64,000 bases of DNA from Weeksellaceae bacterium TAE3-ERU29 (GTDB lineage Bacteria > Bacteroidota > Bacteroidia > Flavobacteriales > Weeksellaceae), in the NCBI GenBank assembly GCA_019218445.1, contig JAHUUM010000003.1:62001-126000 (forward strand). Reading direction: 5' to 3'. The notes under the pieces are model-generated. The model had not been told where the DNA came from, did no database searches, and saw only the letters and a list, made by a program, of their open reading frames with translations. The translations under genes and the position numbers were made by a program. Of this stretch, positions 27,294-35,224 are shown in pieces. Position 1 is the stretch's first letter, and the number at the start of each line of letters is the position of its first letter.

Positions 27294-28196
27294 TTATTGT
27301 AACTCTTCTACTGTAAGTTTGTTCATATCAGTATAATCAAGGTTTTCACCTGCCATACCCCAAACAAAATCATAGTTAGTTGTTCCTGCTCCTGCATGGA
27401 TAGACCATTCCGGAGAAATTACAACTTGTTGGTTTTGCACCCAAATATTACGAGTTTCTTTAGGCTCTCCCATAAAGTGTGCTACTGACTGTCCTTTCGG
27501 AAGGTTAAAGTATAAATATGCCTCCATTCTTCTACCATGAGTATGTGGTGGCATCGTGTTCCATACGCTACTTTCTTTTAATTCAGTCATTCCTAATTGA
27601 AGTTGACAAGTTTGAACTGTTTCGTTTACAATATATTTAGTAATTGTTCTCGCATTAGATTCTTTTAAACTTCCCGCTTCTACTACAGGAGCCTCTTTAC
27701 GAGTTATCTTCTTAGTAGGATATGATGTATGAGCTGTAGCTGAGTTAAAGTAGAATAACGCAGGCTCTTTGCTTGATGCGGATGCAAAAGTGATTTTTTG
27801 ATCACCTCTACCAATATAAAGAGCTTCTTTGTTTTCTAATTCATACTTTTTATTCCCTACAGTAACTGTACCTTTTCCTCCTATATTAATAATTCCTACC
27901 TCTCTGTGTGTAGTAAAATATTCTGATTTGATAGGATCAATCGCTTGTAACTCAAGTGTACGCCCTACAGGCTTTGCTCCTCCCATTATAAAACGGTCAA
28001 ACATTGTGTAGACCATATTTACTTGATTGTCTTCAAATATTTTCTGTACTAGAAACTCACCTCTTAATCTCTCAGTACTATAATTTTGAGCATCTTTCGG
28101 ATGACTTGCGTGTCTCACTTCGTAATTCGTATAATCATTCTGTCCATACGCCACTACAAGTGCAAAAATTGAGAATAAAGTGATTAATTTTTTCAT
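27294..28196 (-). CDS. kduI: 5-dehydro-4-deoxy-D-glucuronate isomerase with N-terminal signal peptide
   Basis: Isomerises 5-keto-4-deoxyuronate, the open form of the unsaturated uronate released after lyase cleavage, to 3-deoxy-D-glycero-2,5-hexodiulosonate. The 300-residue protein has the cupin metal site H218, H220 and E225 in PPHTHGRRMEAYLYF plus H267 in SIHAGAGT. The KduI start pattern (here YEVRHASHPKDAQNYSTERL) begins only at residue 25. Before it lies MKKLITLFSIFALVVAYGQ, a typical signal peptide with no equivalent in the cytoplasmic enzymes. So this copy is probably periplasmic. It sits 2 nt behind the IIC transporter gene. Confidence 0.92.
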   Translation of the reverse strand: MKKLITLFSIFALVVAYGQNDYTNYEVRHASHPKDAQNYSTERLRGEFLVQKIFEDNQVNMVYTMFDRFIMGGAKPVGRTLELQAIDPIKSEYFTTHREVGIINIGGKGTVTVGNKKYELENKEALYIGRGDQKITFASASSKEPALFYFNSATAHTSYPTKKITRKEAPVVEAGSLKESNARTITKYIVNETVQTCQLQLGMTELKESSVWNTMPPHTHGRRMEAYLYFNLPKGQSVAHFMGEPKETRNIWVQNQQVVISPEWSIHAGAGTTNYDFVWGMAGENLDYTDMNKLTVEELQ

Positions 28197-28198
28197 TT

Positions 28199-29659
28199 TT
28201 ACTTATCTTTTAAATCGTTTAATTTACTGTCGTTATGTTCTTTTAATATTATTCTACGGTTATACCAAAGCATTACTAAAGTAATTAGAACAAGGATACC
28301 TTCTCCTATATAACCTAAGGTATGAGTTGCATGGAAAATAATCCATGTGAAAATGCTTGACGCAAAATCTAAAGCTCCACCTTGGAACCCTTCAGGGATG
28401 TTTACCGCTGAATCCCCTGTTGCAGCATATACATCTCTTGCTGCTAAAGTAAAGGAAGGTGCTAAATCTGTTACAAAATAAAGCCCTACTACTAAGACTA
28501 CTAATCCCACAATAAATGATTTTACTACATTTCCGTTAGTGATAGGTAATACTAATGGGAATAAATAGAACATTCCTGCCAAAGAGGCTAACGGTAAAAA
28601 CTCATTCCCAGGTAAAAACACTGCCATAAGTAATGTTACAGGAATTAAAAGTAATGAAACAACTAAAGTTGTTGGGTGTCCAATAACTAAAGCAGGTGTC
28701 ATACCTATATTTAAATCTATTTTCCCTTGGAATTTTTTGGCAATTATCTTACGAGTTGCATCAGATATAGGCATTAACCCTTCTATGAAAAGTCTGGTAA
28801 TACGTGGGATTAATTCCATTACAGCCCCCATTTTTATACCTAATCCTAAAATATAAGGTAAGTTATCCATAAAACTTGCTCCTCCAACACTTTTTACACT
28901 CCCAAAAGTACTGAGACTAAAAAAATGACTAAAATCATAGCGTGCGAAAACCCCAACACCTGCACCTATTACAATTCCTAAGAAAAGAGGCTCTCCAAGA
29001 AGACCGAATTTCTTTTTCATCCCTTCGGCATCAATATATAATTTATCAAATCCCGGTATTTTATCTAATACTTTATTGATAACTATTGCAAAAGGAACCA
29101 TTCCTTGACAAAAAGGTTGAGGTATTGAAATACCATCCATATTATCATAGAAATTCTGGAACTTCTTAGCTGTTAAATCTGCCATTACAAGTGTAATGAT
29201 ATAACAAATTATAGCTGCAAAGAATCCTAAATATAAGTTACCACTGGCAAAATAAACTATCGCTCCAATAAACGCAAAGTGCCAATAGTTCCAAAGGTCA
29301 ATATTTACAGTTTTTGTAAATCTTAGTAGTAGTAATACAATATTAACACCTAAACATACAGGGATAATCAAAGCTCCTACTGCTGTATTATAAGCTACAG
29401 ATGCAGCAGCCGGCCATCCCATGTCAAACACTTTCAGTTTTAAATCATAGATTTCCACTACATTATTAAGACCAGGTCCTAAACTACTGGTAAGTAATGC
29501 CGTGATTATAGATAATCCGACAAACCCTACCCCTACATATAAACCGGAAAGGACAGCCTTTCCGGGTTTAATTCCTAATAAGAGCCCTAAAATACTGAAA
29601 ATGATTGGCATCATTACAGCTGCCCCAAGACTAATTATATAAGCAAATACGTCTTGCAT
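28199..29659 (-). CDS. Gat-type PTS IIC-like transporter without visible EIIA/EIIB
   Basis: The 486-residue polytopic membrane protein resembles the IIC component of galactitol-type (Gat/SgcC) phosphotransferase systems. Visible are the N-terminal MMPIIFSILGLLLGIKPGKA, the internal NMDGISIPQPFCQGMVPFAI, then GLGIKMGAVMELIPRITRLF and GHPTTLVVSLLLIPVTLL, with about ten hydrophobic stretches. No EIIA, EIIB, HPr or EI gene is in the window. The gene lies between kduD (5 nt) and kduI (2 nt), so its natural cargo is probably the keto-deoxyuronate or a derivative, moved perhaps without phosphorylation. Function is inferred from context. Confidence 0.85.
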   Translation of the reverse strand: MQDVFAYIISLGAAVMMPIIFSILGLLLGIKPGKAVLSGLYVGVGFVGLSIITALLTSSLGPGLNNVVEIYDLKLKVFDMGWPAAASVAYNTAVGALIIPVCLGVNIVLLLLRFTKTVNIDLWNYWHFAFIGAIVYFASGNLYLGFFAAIICYIITLVMADLTAKKFQNFYDNMDGISIPQPFCQGMVPFAIVINKVLDKIPGFDKLYIDAEGMKKKFGLLGEPLFLGIVIGAGVGVFARYDFSHFFSLSTFGSVKSVGGASFMDNLPYILGLGIKMGAVMELIPRITRLFIEGLMPISDATRKIIAKKFQGKIDLNIGMTPALVIGHPTTLVVSLLLIPVTLLMAVFLPGNEFLPLASLAGMFYLFPLVLPITNGNVVKSFIVGLVVLVVGLYFVTDLAPSFTLAARDVYAATGDSAVNIPEGFQGGALDFASSIFTWIIFHATHTLGYIGEGILVLITLVMLWYNRRIILKEHNDSKLNDLKDK

Positions 29660-29664
29660 ACTAT

Positions 29665-30462
29665 CTATTTAGGTTGTTTTCCGATATATGCTAATATTCC
29701 TCCGTCCACATATAATACGTGTCCATTTACAAAGTCAGAAGCTTTAGATGCTAAGAAAACAACCGGTCCTTGTAAATCTTCAGGAGTACCCCAACGAGCT
29801 GCCGGTGTTTTCGCAATAATAAATGAATCAAATGGGTGCGGACTTCCGTCAGCTTGTTTTTCTCTAAGTGGAGCAGTTTGCGGAGTTGCAATATATCCGG
29901 GACCTATTCCATTACATTGAATGTTGTGCTCTCCATACTCTGAAGCGATGTTACGAGTCAGCATTTTTAACCCTCCTTTTGCAGCCGCATAAGCAGAAAC
30001 AGTTTCTCTACCTAATTCAGACATCATAGAACAGATATTAATAATTTTCCCTTGTCCTTTTTTAATCATACTCGGAATAACCGCTTTTGCTACAATAAAT
30101 GGAGCATTTAAATCTACATCTATTACTTGGCGGAACTCAGCAGCACTCATTTCATGCATTGGCGTACGTTTAATAATACCTGCATTATTTACTAAAACAT
30201 CTATAACGCCTACTTCTTTTTCTATTTTAGCAACAAGATCATTTACAGCGTTTTCATCTGTCACGTCACATACATAGCCATGAGCTTCTATTCCGTCTTC
30301 TTTATAAGCCGCTAATCCTTTATCTACTAATTCTTGTTTTATATCATTGAATACTATTTTTGCTCCGGCTTTTGCTAATGCACTTGCCATTGCGTATCCA
30401 ATTCCGTAAGACGCTCCTGTTACAAGAGCCACTTTTCCGTCTAATGAAAAATTTGTCATCAT
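29665..30462 (-). CDS. kduD: 2-deoxy-D-gluconate 3-dehydrogenase / KduD-type short-chain dehydrogenase
   Basis: Predicted to reduce 3-deoxy-D-glycero-2,5-hexodiulosonate to 2-keto-3-deoxygluconate with NAD(P)H. The 265 residues show the Rossmann motif TGASYGIGYAMA (about 15-26), NNAG at 92, the catalytic Ser near SMMSELGRE, and Tyr/Lys in SAYAAAKGG near 159. The end VDGGILAYIGKQ is typical of KduD. It has no signal peptide and so works in the cytoplasm. First gene of the catabolic operon; a perfect palindrome lies 109 nt upstream. Confidence 0.92.
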   Translation of the reverse strand: MMTNFSLDGKVALVTGASYGIGYAMASALAKAGAKIVFNDIKQELVDKGLAAYKEDGIEAHGYVCDVTDENAVNDLVAKIEKEVGVIDVLVNNAGIIKRTPMHEMSAAEFRQVIDVDLNAPFIVAKAVIPSMIKKGQGKIINICSMMSELGRETVSAYAAAKGGLKMLTRNIASEYGEHNIQCNGIGPGYIATPQTAPLREKQADGSPHPFDSFIIAKTPAARWGTPEDLQGPVVFLASKASDFVNGHVLYVDGGILAYIGKQPK

Positions 30463-30570
30463 TTCTATTTAATTTTAAATTAATTTTAATTTTTAAATAA
30501 ATCTTTTTTAAGTATTAGTTAAAAAAATATTTTAAATATATTACTCCTGCTAATGTATCCTTTTTTTTCC

Positions 30571-30584
30571 TCAATTGCAATTGA
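30571..30584. promoter_or_regulatory. Palindrome upstream of the kduD operon (candidate operator)
   Basis: TCAATTGCAATTGA is a perfect 14-bp palindrome in the 203-bp gap between ppc and kduD. I found no second copy in the gaps I read. The rest of the gap is A/T-rich without a clear TAnnTTTG box on the minus strand. A regulator-binding role is a guess from position. Confidence 0.35.
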
Positions 30585-30665
30585 AGTAAAGGTTTTTTTC
30601 TTAAATCTGTAGAAATCTCATAAAAAATCTATGGAAATATTATTTGATAACATTTTTAAAATGTT

Positions 30666-33212
30666 TTATGCTGAATTTCTACTTGCATTGATATTACCGA
30701 ATAAACATCTCATCACCATTTTTTCATATTCATTTTTAAACTTTGTTTTTTCTTGAATTTTCTGTAGTGCATATTGCTGTATAGTAAGTAACGGTAATAC
30801 AATTCTTTCTCTTAAATCTACTGAAGCTTTTGATATTGGCTCATCATCCATTAAATCTTTATAACCGGAGATTTCCAGCATCATTTCTTTAGACAATAAG
30901 AATTCATTGTATAATAGGTTCCAAAATTCTCCAAATTCTTTATCTTCTCTCATATAAAAAGTTAAAGGGAAATAGGTTTTTGTCATAGACATCATACTAT
31001 TTTGTACTAAAGTCTTAAAGAATGTTGAATTTCTAAATAGCTCTTTTACTTCATCCAATCTTCCTGCTTCTTTTAATTTACTAATTGCCGTTCCAAATCC
31101 GTAATATCCCGGCACATTTTGCTTTAACAAACTCCACGAGCCAACAAATGGAATTGCTCTTAAATCTGCAAATGAAAGTTTATCGCTTTTTCCTCTTTTG
31201 CTCGGACGGCTACCTATGTTTGTTTTACCATAGTATTTTAATGTACTCATTTTTTCTAAATAAGGTACAAATTTATCGTGGGCTTTTAGTTCAGAATATT
31301 TCTGATAACTCAATTCCGCAAGTTCATCTAACAATGTTCTTTCTTCTTGAGTTAATTGAATTTTCTGATCCTTGAATACCGCATTATTTACCCCGGCAGT
31401 TAATAATTGCTCAAAATTATAGTACGATTGTTCTTTTGTTCCGTAAACAGAAGTAATTGTCTGCCCTTGTATTGTAAGCTGAATTTGATGATTTGCAATG
31501 GTATCTCCCTGCGATTCATAGAACTGGTGTGTTTTCCCTCCTCCTCTGGCAGGTGGACCTCCTCTACCATCAAAGAAAATTACTTTTATTCCGTTTTGAT
31601 TAGCTATTTTGGTTAATAATTCTTTGGTTTCATAAATTTCCCAGTTTGCTTTTACGTATCCGGCATCTTTTGTTCCATCAGAGAAACCAAGCATAATTGT
31701 TTGGTTATTATTTCTTCTTTTTAAATGTTTGGAGTAAATTGGTAATTTATATAATTCATCTGTTGTTTTCTCAGCTGCAGACAGACCTTTTATAGTTTCA
31801 AATAACGGAATAATATCAAAATTGATATTATCATCTGTATAGCCTGTATATTTGAATAAGGCGTAAACATGAAGCACATCAAATATAGTTTCACTATTTG
31901 AAATTATATACCTGTGAACTCCCTTTTCTCCGTTTCTTTGCTGAATTTCTTTTAGCTGCAATACATTTTCTAATGTATCTTTTATAATTTCTTCGTCGTA
32001 ATCATTTGGGTTGATTTGAATACTTCTGTTTGTTAAATATTCTATTTTCTCTTCTTTACTAAGTGAATTATAATCTACATTAAATTCTTTTTTAAATATT
32101 TTCTCTATTATATTTAAATGAACTCTACTGTCTTGTCTAATGTCTAAGGTCGCAAAATGTGTCCCGAATAGTTTTACTCTATCTATAAAAGCATCTAAAT
32201 CTTTAGCATATAAGGAATTGTGTTTCTCTATAATCTCATTTTTTATTTCAGTAAACCCATCTATTAATTCTTTAGAAGAAATACTACCTTTCTCTAAAAA
32301 TATATGATTATAAAGTTTATCACTTAATTTTTCTATTTTTTTATCTACTCCTCTAAATGTTATTTTCTTTTTAAGTTCTTTAACGTGGTTATAATAACAT
32401 TTTAAAATTGTGATATTCAGTTCTTTTGCTACTTTTTCTGTAGTAGATGCTTTTACAAAAGGGTTTCCGTCTCGGTCTCCTCCCGGCCAAAACCCTAATT
32501 GAATTACTTGATTATTTTCGTTTGTAACTTCTTCTCCGAAAAGGTCTTTGATATCGGTGCAAAGTTCCCCTAAAGAATCATAATAAACATTTCGTAAATA
32601 ATATATTATACTTTTCGCTTCATCATAAGGAGTAGGTTTTTCGTTGGAAACAAAAGGTGTTAAACCTAATTGTTGTAATAATATATCTATTCTGGTAACC
32701 GAATCATCTTTTATTGCTGAACGTAATTCTTGAAGAATTTTCTGAACATTATTGGTATAAAATTGTGTAGGATGAGCCGTAAATACTACACGTACCGAGA
32801 AATCCTTTAATTTATCTTTTACTTCTTGCAGTTTTCCTTTTTCACTTGCCATTTGGTATAAACGAGAAATTGTTCCGATTGCTGATTTATCTGCAATTTT
32901 AGGAAAAGCAGCGTCCTCAATACTATCAAAAAGAACAACTTGTCTTTCAATATATTGTATCATTCTAAAAAGCAAGTCTATTTTCTTTTCTTCTGAGCGT
33001 ATTTCGGTATGATCCTCAAAAAAATTATCTATAATTTCAGTCGGTGTTTCTCCTTTAGGAAAACCTTGCTCACTTTCTTGATACAAAAATGGCAACAGCA
33101 TCGCTATATTAGACATTTTATCATAAGGCAATGTCATAAATAAACTGTTGTATATCTGAAACTTATTACTTACTATGTGCCGGAATGTTTGTAATCGTTG
33201 AAGTTCTTTCAT
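30666..33212 (-). CDS. ppc: Phosphoenolpyruvate carboxylase
   Basis: Carboxylates PEP to oxaloacetate, replenishing the TCA cycle. The 848-residue protein is slightly shorter than the E. coli enzyme (883) but complete. It has the catalytic VFTAHPTQF near 143, GFWPGGDRDGNPF near 241, GFSDGTKDAGYVKANW near 515 and the glycine loop FDGRGGPPARGGG near 550, and it ends in the conserved N(I)NASRNSA-type tail. It is a single gene with a -7-like box 29 nt upstream. Confidence 0.96.
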   Translation of the reverse strand: MKELQRLQTFRHIVSNKFQIYNSLFMTLPYDKMSNIAMLLPFLYQESEQGFPKGETPTEIIDNFFEDHTEIRSEEKKIDLLFRMIQYIERQVVLFDSIEDAAFPKIADKSAIGTISRLYQMASEKGKLQEVKDKLKDFSVRVVFTAHPTQFYTNNVQKILQELRSAIKDDSVTRIDILLQQLGLTPFVSNEKPTPYDEAKSIIYYLRNVYYDSLGELCTDIKDLFGEEVTNENNQVIQLGFWPGGDRDGNPFVKASTTEKVAKELNITILKCYYNHVKELKKKITFRGVDKKIEKLSDKLYNHIFLEKGSISSKELIDGFTEIKNEIIEKHNSLYAKDLDAFIDRVKLFGTHFATLDIRQDSRVHLNIIEKIFKKEFNVDYNSLSKEEKIEYLTNRSIQINPNDYDEEIIKDTLENVLQLKEIQQRNGEKGVHRYIISNSETIFDVLHVYALFKYTGYTDDNINFDIIPLFETIKGLSAAEKTTDELYKLPIYSKHLKRRNNNQTIMLGFSDGTKDAGYVKANWEIYETKELLTKIANQNGIKVIFFDGRGGPPARGGGKTHQFYESQGDTIANHQIQLTIQGQTITSVYGTKEQSYYNFEQLLTAGVNNAVFKDQKIQLTQEERTLLDELAELSYQKYSELKAHDKFVPYLEKMSTLKYYGKTNIGSRPSKRGKSDKLSFADLRAIPFVGSWSLLKQNVPGYYGFGTAISKLKEAGRLDEVKELFRNSTFFKTLVQNSMMSMTKTYFPLTFYMREDKEFGEFWNLLYNEFLLSKEMMLEISGYKDLMDDEPISKASVDLRERIVLPLLTIQQYALQKIQEKTKFKNEYEKMVMRCLFGNINASRNSA

Positions 33213-33240
33213 AAATAAAGTATTTCTCTTGTTTTCACTG

Positions 33241-33248
33241 CAAAAATA
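33241..33248 (-). promoter_or_regulatory. Candidate -7 box for ppc
   Basis: CAAAAATA reads TATTTTTG toward ppc, 28 nt before its ATG; it overlaps the edge of the terminator of the haem operon. Confidence 0.4.
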
Positions 33249-33278
33249 AAACCATTAAAACAGATATTCTAATGGTTT
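33249..33278 (-). terminator. Terminator of the haem-uptake operon
   Basis: Perfect 9-bp stem AAACCATTA/TAATGGTTT with a 12-nt loop, followed on the minus strand by TTATTTTTG, 13 nt past the last gene. Confidence 0.75.
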
Positions 33279-33291
33279 CTATTATTTATTT

Positions 33292-33711
33292 TCACTTCTT
33301 ATAATACATGTTCCAACCTTGGTTATGATTGGCTTTATAATCTTTAGGAGGCATAGGGAAATTCATTGCATCATCAAAGGTTTCTTTGCTTTCCTTAAAT
33401 ATCTCAATGGAATCTTTATGTGGCTCTACAAACATTACAAAATATTGATTTTTGCTATGAGAAATTATCTTGTTATCAATAATTGTATCTATTGCTATTT
33501 TATAATCTAAATTTACCGCTGCTCCATGCAATGAGTATGCAACTGAATCTTTATCTATTTCATACTCTACATGATGTGTTGCATTAGGCATCGGGTCAAA
33601 ATCTCTTTGCCAAACTCCATAAAATTCTTTATTATCATCTGATTTATCGGTATTATTCTTACAACCGATTATTAATAATATTACGCTTAAAAGTACTAAT
33701 TTGTTTTTCAT
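33292..33711 (-). CDS. Small lipoprotein of unknown function (haem operon)
   Basis: The 139-residue protein has a lipobox in LIIGCKNN (cysteine near residue 17) and a beta-rich body with FYGVWQRDFDPMP near 30 and a methionine- and proline-rich stretch (NFPMPPKD) near 118. No family is recognised. It is the last gene of the haem-uptake operon, 5 nt behind the PepSY-type protein, so a role in metal or haem handling is plausible only by position. Confidence 0.7.
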   Translation of the reverse strand: MKNKLVLLSVILLIIGCKNNTDKSDDNKEFYGVWQRDFDPMPNATHHVEYEIDKDSVAYSLHGAAVNLDYKIAIDTIIDNKIISHSKNQYFVMFVEPHKDSIEIFKESKETFDDAMNFPMPPKDYKANHNQGWNMYYKK

Positions 33712-33716
33712 AATTC

Positions 33717-34298
33717 TTAACTTAAATAATAAATTATAATTGCTATAAGTGGTGGGAGAAAGCCTGCAAGAAAGTAGATTTTACCTCTCCTTTTAAAACT
33801 ATATTTTCCGGAGGCTATAAATAGCCCTGTGATTGTTACTATAATTAATCCTACTGCAAAAATATCTGAAACCCATCGCCACCCCTTTACATTATTCCGA
33901 TGTAAAATATTGGATTCATAAAAAATCGGACGTCTTTGGATGCTTTCATAAACTCCTTCTCCTTTATCTAAATTAACATGAAAGCTTGCATTTTTAAAGT
34001 AAATCTTCACCTGATTATTTGTCGGAAAATCGTATAATTTATATGAATCTTCTCCACACAGTTCTGAAAGATATTCTGCATCTGTTTCCGTAAAATGCTT
34101 TTTACTGAGTTTTTTTTCAACTTTTATATCTTCTTTATTTAATATAAAATCAGGATCCCAATCATCCATATGATTAAACGCTAAACCCGAAAGACAATAA
34201 ATTATAATTAAACCTGAGAAAAAATAACCTAAATCTCTGTGATAGTCTCTATTTAGTTTTTTTAATTTTTTATTTCTTTTTTTAGTCTTATAACTCAT
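33717..34298 (-). CDS. PepSY-associated TM helix family membrane protein
   Basis: The 193-residue protein has about three hydrophobic segments (roughly 24-43, 145-165 and 175-192) around a periplasmic PepSY-like domain. Histidines sit at membrane borders: NRDYHRDLGYFF, LAFNHMDDWDP and SNILHRNNVKGWRW. These are features of the PiuB/FbpB-like proteins often placed in iron or haem uptake loci, where a membrane ferric or haem reduction role has been proposed. Its start overlaps the chelatase gene by 11 nt, so the two are coupled. Confidence 0.8.
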   Translation of the reverse strand: MSYKTKKRNKKLKKLNRDYHRDLGYFFSGLIIIYCLSGLAFNHMDDWDPDFILNKEDIKVEKKLSKKHFTETDAEYLSELCGEDSYKLYDFPTNNQVKIYFKNASFHVNLDKGEGVYESIQRRPIFYESNILHRNNVKGWRWVSDIFAVGLIIVTITGLFIASGKYSFKRRGKIYFLAGFLPPLIAIIIYYLS

Positions 34299-35223
34299 TA
34301 TTATTTGCCTTTGTTACATATTCTGTCGCTACATCAACCACCCATTTTTCTACATTTTCATCCGGCAGAACTGCATCCGGCTTATAAATAACTCTTTCTT
34401 TATTATTTGCTACTTTTTCTATTCCTCCACCGATTATCCTTATCTGAAAGTTTTCATCATGTGCTACCAATACCGGTATTACAATATCCGTTTTCTTTTT
34501 TTCTAATATTTTTTCTATTGCTTCTTTAGTCGGCTCAGAACTATATCCGGCAATGTGACCACACCAAGCGTGGTTTAAATCGGTAATTCCTAAGCTATCT
34601 TTTACTGTTTTTCCTATTTTTTTAAATAAATCACTCCATTCTTTTTCGTAATCGGTATCTCCATACCCTACAAGAGTTACCCCTTCATTTTCAGGATCTT
34701 TAGAAAGAGATTTCACTCTTCTTAAAACATTTTTTTGTAAAATATCTGTAAAATCTAATAATGGAGTGATATGAACATTCGCTTTAGCTACGTATCTTTC
34801 TATATTTTCTATTTTTAGAGTTTCCCGAGAAGACGGACTGTCTTTTAACCCAACAATCGTAGGTATATCCTCAAATGAGTGCGGACTTACAGTTAAAAAT
34901 ATAGGTATAACAACAACATCTGTATATCCTTCTTTATCGAACTCTTTGAGCCTGGTTGCAATAGAAGGCTCATTGTATTCCATAAAAGCTGTTTTCACAT
35001 CTTGTGCGTCTGTTCCTTCTAAAATTTGAGGTTCAACTGTTTTTTCTAAATCTAGTAATGTATTTCTCCATGTTTCCGAATGGGAACCGTGATTCACTAA
35101 TAGGACTCCTATTTTTTTATTTGTATCAACCGGTGTTTGTTGAACTTGTTCTTGTTTTTTATTACAAGAAAAACATACTATTAATAATAAAATAGCACTT
35201 ACAAAAATCTTCAATTTATTCAT
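34288..35223 (-). CDS. Lipoprotein CbiK/CbiX-type chelatase-like protein in haem operon
   Basis: The 311-residue protein begins with a lipoprotein signal (ILLLIVCFSCNKK, cysteine near 20), then a sirohydrochlorin cobaltochelatase-like fold. Visible are GVLLVNHGSHSETWR near 39 (first chelatase motif, with histidines), VVVIPIFLTVSPHSFEDIP near 110, LNHAWCGHIAGYSSEPTKEA near 218 and IVIPVLVAHDENFQIRIIGGG near 250. Cobalt or iron chelatases are normally cytoplasmic, so anchoring outside the inner membrane is notable. Its position behind a TonB receptor and HmuY suggests that it handles haem or porphyrin and metal in the periplasm. Confidence 0.88.
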   Translation of the reverse strand: MNKLKIFVSAILLLIVCFSCNKKQEQVQQTPVDTNKKIGVLLVNHGSHSETWRNTLLDLEKTVEPQILEGTDAQDVKTAFMEYNEPSIATRLKEFDKEGYTDVVVIPIFLTVSPHSFEDIPTIVGLKDSPSSRETLKIENIERYVAKANVHITPLLDFTDILQKNVLRRVKSLSKDPENEGVTLVGYGDTDYEKEWSDLFKKIGKTVKDSLGITDLNHAWCGHIAGYSSEPTKEAIEKILEKKKTDIVIPVLVAHDENFQIRIIGGGIEKVANNKERVIYKPDAVLPDENVEKWVVDVATEYVTKANNNEL

Positions 35224-35224
35224 T

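Noticed and set aside
28199-29659. A complete phosphotransferase system
   Set aside because: Only the IIC component is present; no phosphoryl-transfer partner can be seen in the window.
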